A stretch of DNA of 15,702 bases, from positions 1-15,702 of the forward strand of contig CAMDCH010000033.1 of assembly GCA_945889655.1 (NCBI GenBank), written 5' to 3'. The stretch is from SHZT01 sp945889655 (GTDB lineage Bacteria; Gemmatimonadota; Gemmatimonadetes; Gemmatimonadales; GWC2-71-9). This document shows, one piece after another, positions 13,979-15,702 of the stretch (the stretch's first letter is position 1; every line of letters starts with the position of its first letter). Both the position numbers and the translations under genes were made by a program. Below the pieces are notes generated by a model, which searched no databases, was not told the origin of the DNA, and saw nothing but the letters and a program-made list of their open reading frames with translations.

Positions 13979-14023
13979 GCCAGTAAGGATGAAACCGTTG
14001 CGCCGATGCAGCAAGTCCGAGGG

Positions 14024-15274
14024 CTATCGGGCACGATACAATGGGAAACGTGCGGTCAATTCCTTAACCTCCCCCCCCACCCTGGCGATGGTAGTGTCGT
14101 CCGGGGAGGCCAGGACAGCGTCGATCATCTCTGCGATCTGCCTCATCTCCCCTTCCCTCATACCGCGTGTGGTCAGTGCGGGGGTCCCGATCCGGATGCC
14201 GCTGGTGACGAAGGGCGACTGGGGGTCGCCCGGGATGGTGTTCTTGTTGACCGTGATGTGCGCCCGCTGGAGGGCCTCCTCGGCCGCCTTCCCCGTCAGG
14301 TTCCGGCTCCGCAGGTCGACCAGCAGCAGGTGGGTATCGGTCCCTCCCGACACCAACGCATAACCGGCAGCCATCAGCGTCTCGCACATTGCCTGCGCAT
14401 TACGCACGACCTGTGCCGCATAGGCCTTGAACTCCGGCTGGAGCACCTCGCCAAACGCGACCGCCTTCGCCGCGATGATGTGCTCCAGCGGGCCGCCCTG
14501 CGTCCCAGGGAAAATCCACTTGTCGACCGCTTTCGCGTGGGCTTCGCGGCAGAGGATGAACCCGCCGCGCGGCCCACGAAGCGTCTTGTGGGTCGTGCTG
14601 GTGACGATCTCGGCGTGCGGCACCGGCGACGGATGCACCCCCGCAGCCACGAGTCCAGCGAAATGGGCCATGTCCACCAGGAAGATCGCGCCCACTTCCT
14701 TTGCGACGTCGGCAAAAGCCGCGAAGTCGATGATCCGCGGGTACGCGCTCCCGCCCGCGATGAGCAGCCGGGGCTTCTCCTGCTTCGCCAGGTCGCGGAC
14801 CTTGTTCATGTCGATCCGGCCCGTGGTCGTGTCGACCTCGTACTGGACCGACTTGAAGAGCTGGCCGCTGAAGTTGGGGGCCGCCCCGTGGGTGAGGTGG
14901 CCGCCGTTGGTCAGCTTGAGCCCCATCAGCGTGTCGCCGGCCTTTATCACCGCGAGATAGGCGGCCATGTTGGCCTGCGCGCCGCTGTGCGGCTGCACGT
15001 TGGCGTGCTCGGACCCGAAGATCTGCTTCACCCGGTCGATCGCGAGCTGCTCCCCCTGGTCCACGAACTGGCACCCGCCGTAGTACCGCTTCCCCGGGTA
15101 CCCCTCGGCGTACTTGTTCGTCAGCTCGGTCCCCGCGGCATCCATCACCGCCCGCGACGTGAAGTTCTCGCTCGCGATGAGCTCGAGACCTTCCTCCTGG
15201 CGCTGCACCTCGCGCTGGATGATCGCGTAGACGTCGGGGTCGGCTTCCTTCAGGTGGGCCCGGCGGTCGGTCAC
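14024..15274 (-). CDS. glyA: Serine hydroxymethyltransferase
   Basis: A protein of 416 residues, normal length, a PLP enzyme interconverting serine and glycine with tetrahydrofolate and feeding one-carbon metabolism. Key features: LELIASENFTSRAV, NKYAEGYPGKRYYGGC (53-68), HSGAQANMAAY, LTHG, SAYPR, DMAHFAGLVAAG (201-212, with Asp201 and His204 near the cofactor), the PLP lysine Lys230 in TSTTHKTLRGPRGG, FPGTQGGPLEH, and the C-terminal SGIRIGTPALTTRG. GTG 15274 overlaps the rpiB stop (GTGA), so the two genes are probably translationally coupled; rpiB next to glyA is a common order in bacteria. Near the 3' end is a run of eight Gs on the coding strand (14071-14078), a possible slippage site, although the frame is intact here. 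Confidence 0.98.
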   Translation of the reverse strand: MTDRRAHLKEADPDVYAIIQREVQRQEEGLELIASENFTSRAVMDAAGTELTNKYAEGYPGKRYYGGCQFVDQGEQLAIDRVKQIFGSEHANVQPHSGAQANMAAYLAVIKAGDTLMGLKLTNGGHLTHGAAPNFSGQLFKSVQYEVDTTTGRIDMNKVRDLAKQEKPRLLIAGGSAYPRIIDFAAFADVAKEVGAIFLVDMAHFAGLVAAGVHPSPVPHAEIVTSTTHKTLRGPRGGFILCREAHAKAVDKWIFPGTQGGPLEHIIAAKAVAFGEVLQPEFKAYAAQVVRNAQAMCETLMAAGYALVSGGTDTHLLLVDLRSRNLTGKAAEEALQRAHITVNKNTIPGDPQSPFVTSGIRIGTPALTTRGMREGEMRQIAEMIDAVLASPDDTTIARVGGEVKELTARFPLYRAR

Positions 15275-15702
15275 TTTGTCCCCTCGCGTTCGATCTTTTC
15301 AATGCGGCGGTCATGCCGGCCGCCGCCGTCATAGGGCGTGTTGAGCCAGCGCTTGAGCGACTCCACCGCGTCCTCCTCGCTCATGAACCGCGACGGCAGG
15401 ACGAGAATGTTCGAGTCGTTGTGGTGCCGGGACAGCTCGGCGATCTCCGGGTTCCACGCGACCGCGGCCCGCACGTGCGGAAACCGGTTGGCCGTGTACG
15501 ACATGCCGAGGCCGGTGCCGCAGGTGAGAACCCCGCGCTTCACCTTGCCGGTGCTCACGTCCTGGGCCACCGGCTTCGCGTAATCGGGATAGTCGGTGGA
15601 CTCCTCCGACTTCGTCCCAACGTCCACCGGCTCGTAGCCCAGCTTCTTCAGCTCCGAGACGAGACGTTCCTTCAGCTTGAAGCCGGCGTGATCGGCGCCG
15701 AT
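15271..15702 (-). CDS. rpiB: Ribose-5-phosphate isomerase B, 5' end cut by window
   Basis: 143 residues are visible and the frame is open to the window edge, which begins at IGADHAGFKLKERL. Relatives have only a few more residues before this, so nearly the whole gene is present. The family motifs are DHAG, DYPDYAKPVA, the catalytic-cysteine loop LTCGTGLGMSYTANRFP, RHHNDSNILVLPSRF and the C-terminal GGGRHDRRIEKI. It interconverts ribose 5-phosphate and ribulose 5-phosphate; the C-G-T-G-x-G loop with Cys as the base fits the RpiB type rather than RpiA. A related RpiB/LacAB-family sugar isomerase is the main alternative. It is the most upstream gene seen in the cluster, so the promoter lies beyond the window. 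Confidence 0.95.
   Translation of the reverse strand: MGADHAGFKLKERLVSELKKLGYEPVDVGTKSEESTDYPDYAKPVAQDVSTGKVKRGVLTCGTGLGMSYTANRFPHVRAAVAWNPEIAELSRHHNDSNILVLPSRFMSEEDAVESLKRWLNTPYDGGGRHDRRIEKIEREGTK

Noticed and set aside
13760..15334. 524-codon plus-strand open frame opposite glyA
   Set aside because: Antisense to a textbook serine hydroxymethyltransferase, with no family features of its own.

Overview
The window is a GC-rich bacterial chromosome segment. Almost every gene is on the minus strand, and genes are often separated by 4-base stop/start overlaps (GTGA or ATGA). The organism is probably a member of Gemmatimonadota or a related phylum. This is an inference from the mix of an ADOP-type orphan MacB/FtsX permease, an LVIVD-repeat secreted protein, a Minf_1886-family protein and a Reg_prop-type secreted propeller. 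No rRNA or other marker gene confirms it.

Right part (15702 down to 6600, read on the minus strand): a tightly packed housekeeping cluster in the order rpiB (5' end cut by the window edge), glyA, a Minf_1886-family protein, a small zinc-ribbon protein, a bifunctional NAD(P)HX repair enzyme (nnrD/nnrE type), a secreted beta-propeller protein, thiL, a plsC-like acyltransferase, eno, an ftsB/divIC-like septum protein and a 42-residue membrane protein not found by length-limited gene calling. It mixes pentose phosphate, one-carbon, cofactor repair, thiamine, phospholipid, glycolysis and cell-division functions. It reads as one or a few long co-transcribed units ending in a hairpin-rich segment near 6508-6589.

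Middle part (6442 to 3246): a two-gene unit made of a secreted LVIVD-repeat protein and, 2 bases downstream, an unusual FtsX/MacB permease that lacks most of the first periplasmic domain. Left part (3042 to 173): a short coiled-coil protein followed by a full-length ADOP-type permease. At the extreme left edge, on the plus strand, is the C-terminal end of a HepT-like toxin.

Two classes of non-coding structure stand out. The first is a set of palindromic elements around the coiled-coil/ADOP pair (127-161, 3127-3229, and a 16-base partial copy at 2641-2656). The second, and the most interesting signal here, is a set of short G-run arrays: GGG every 7-8 bases, with unit types GGGATTA, GGACGGGC, GGGTGAC/GGGTTAC and GGCGGGTA. 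They sit at four of the non-overlapping gene junctions of the housekeeping cluster, several as inverted pairs. One array supplies the last codons and stop of the acyltransferase gene, another is read in frame inside thiL, and all have the GGG spacing expected of G-quadruplex formers. I did not find a convincing new defence or biosynthetic system.
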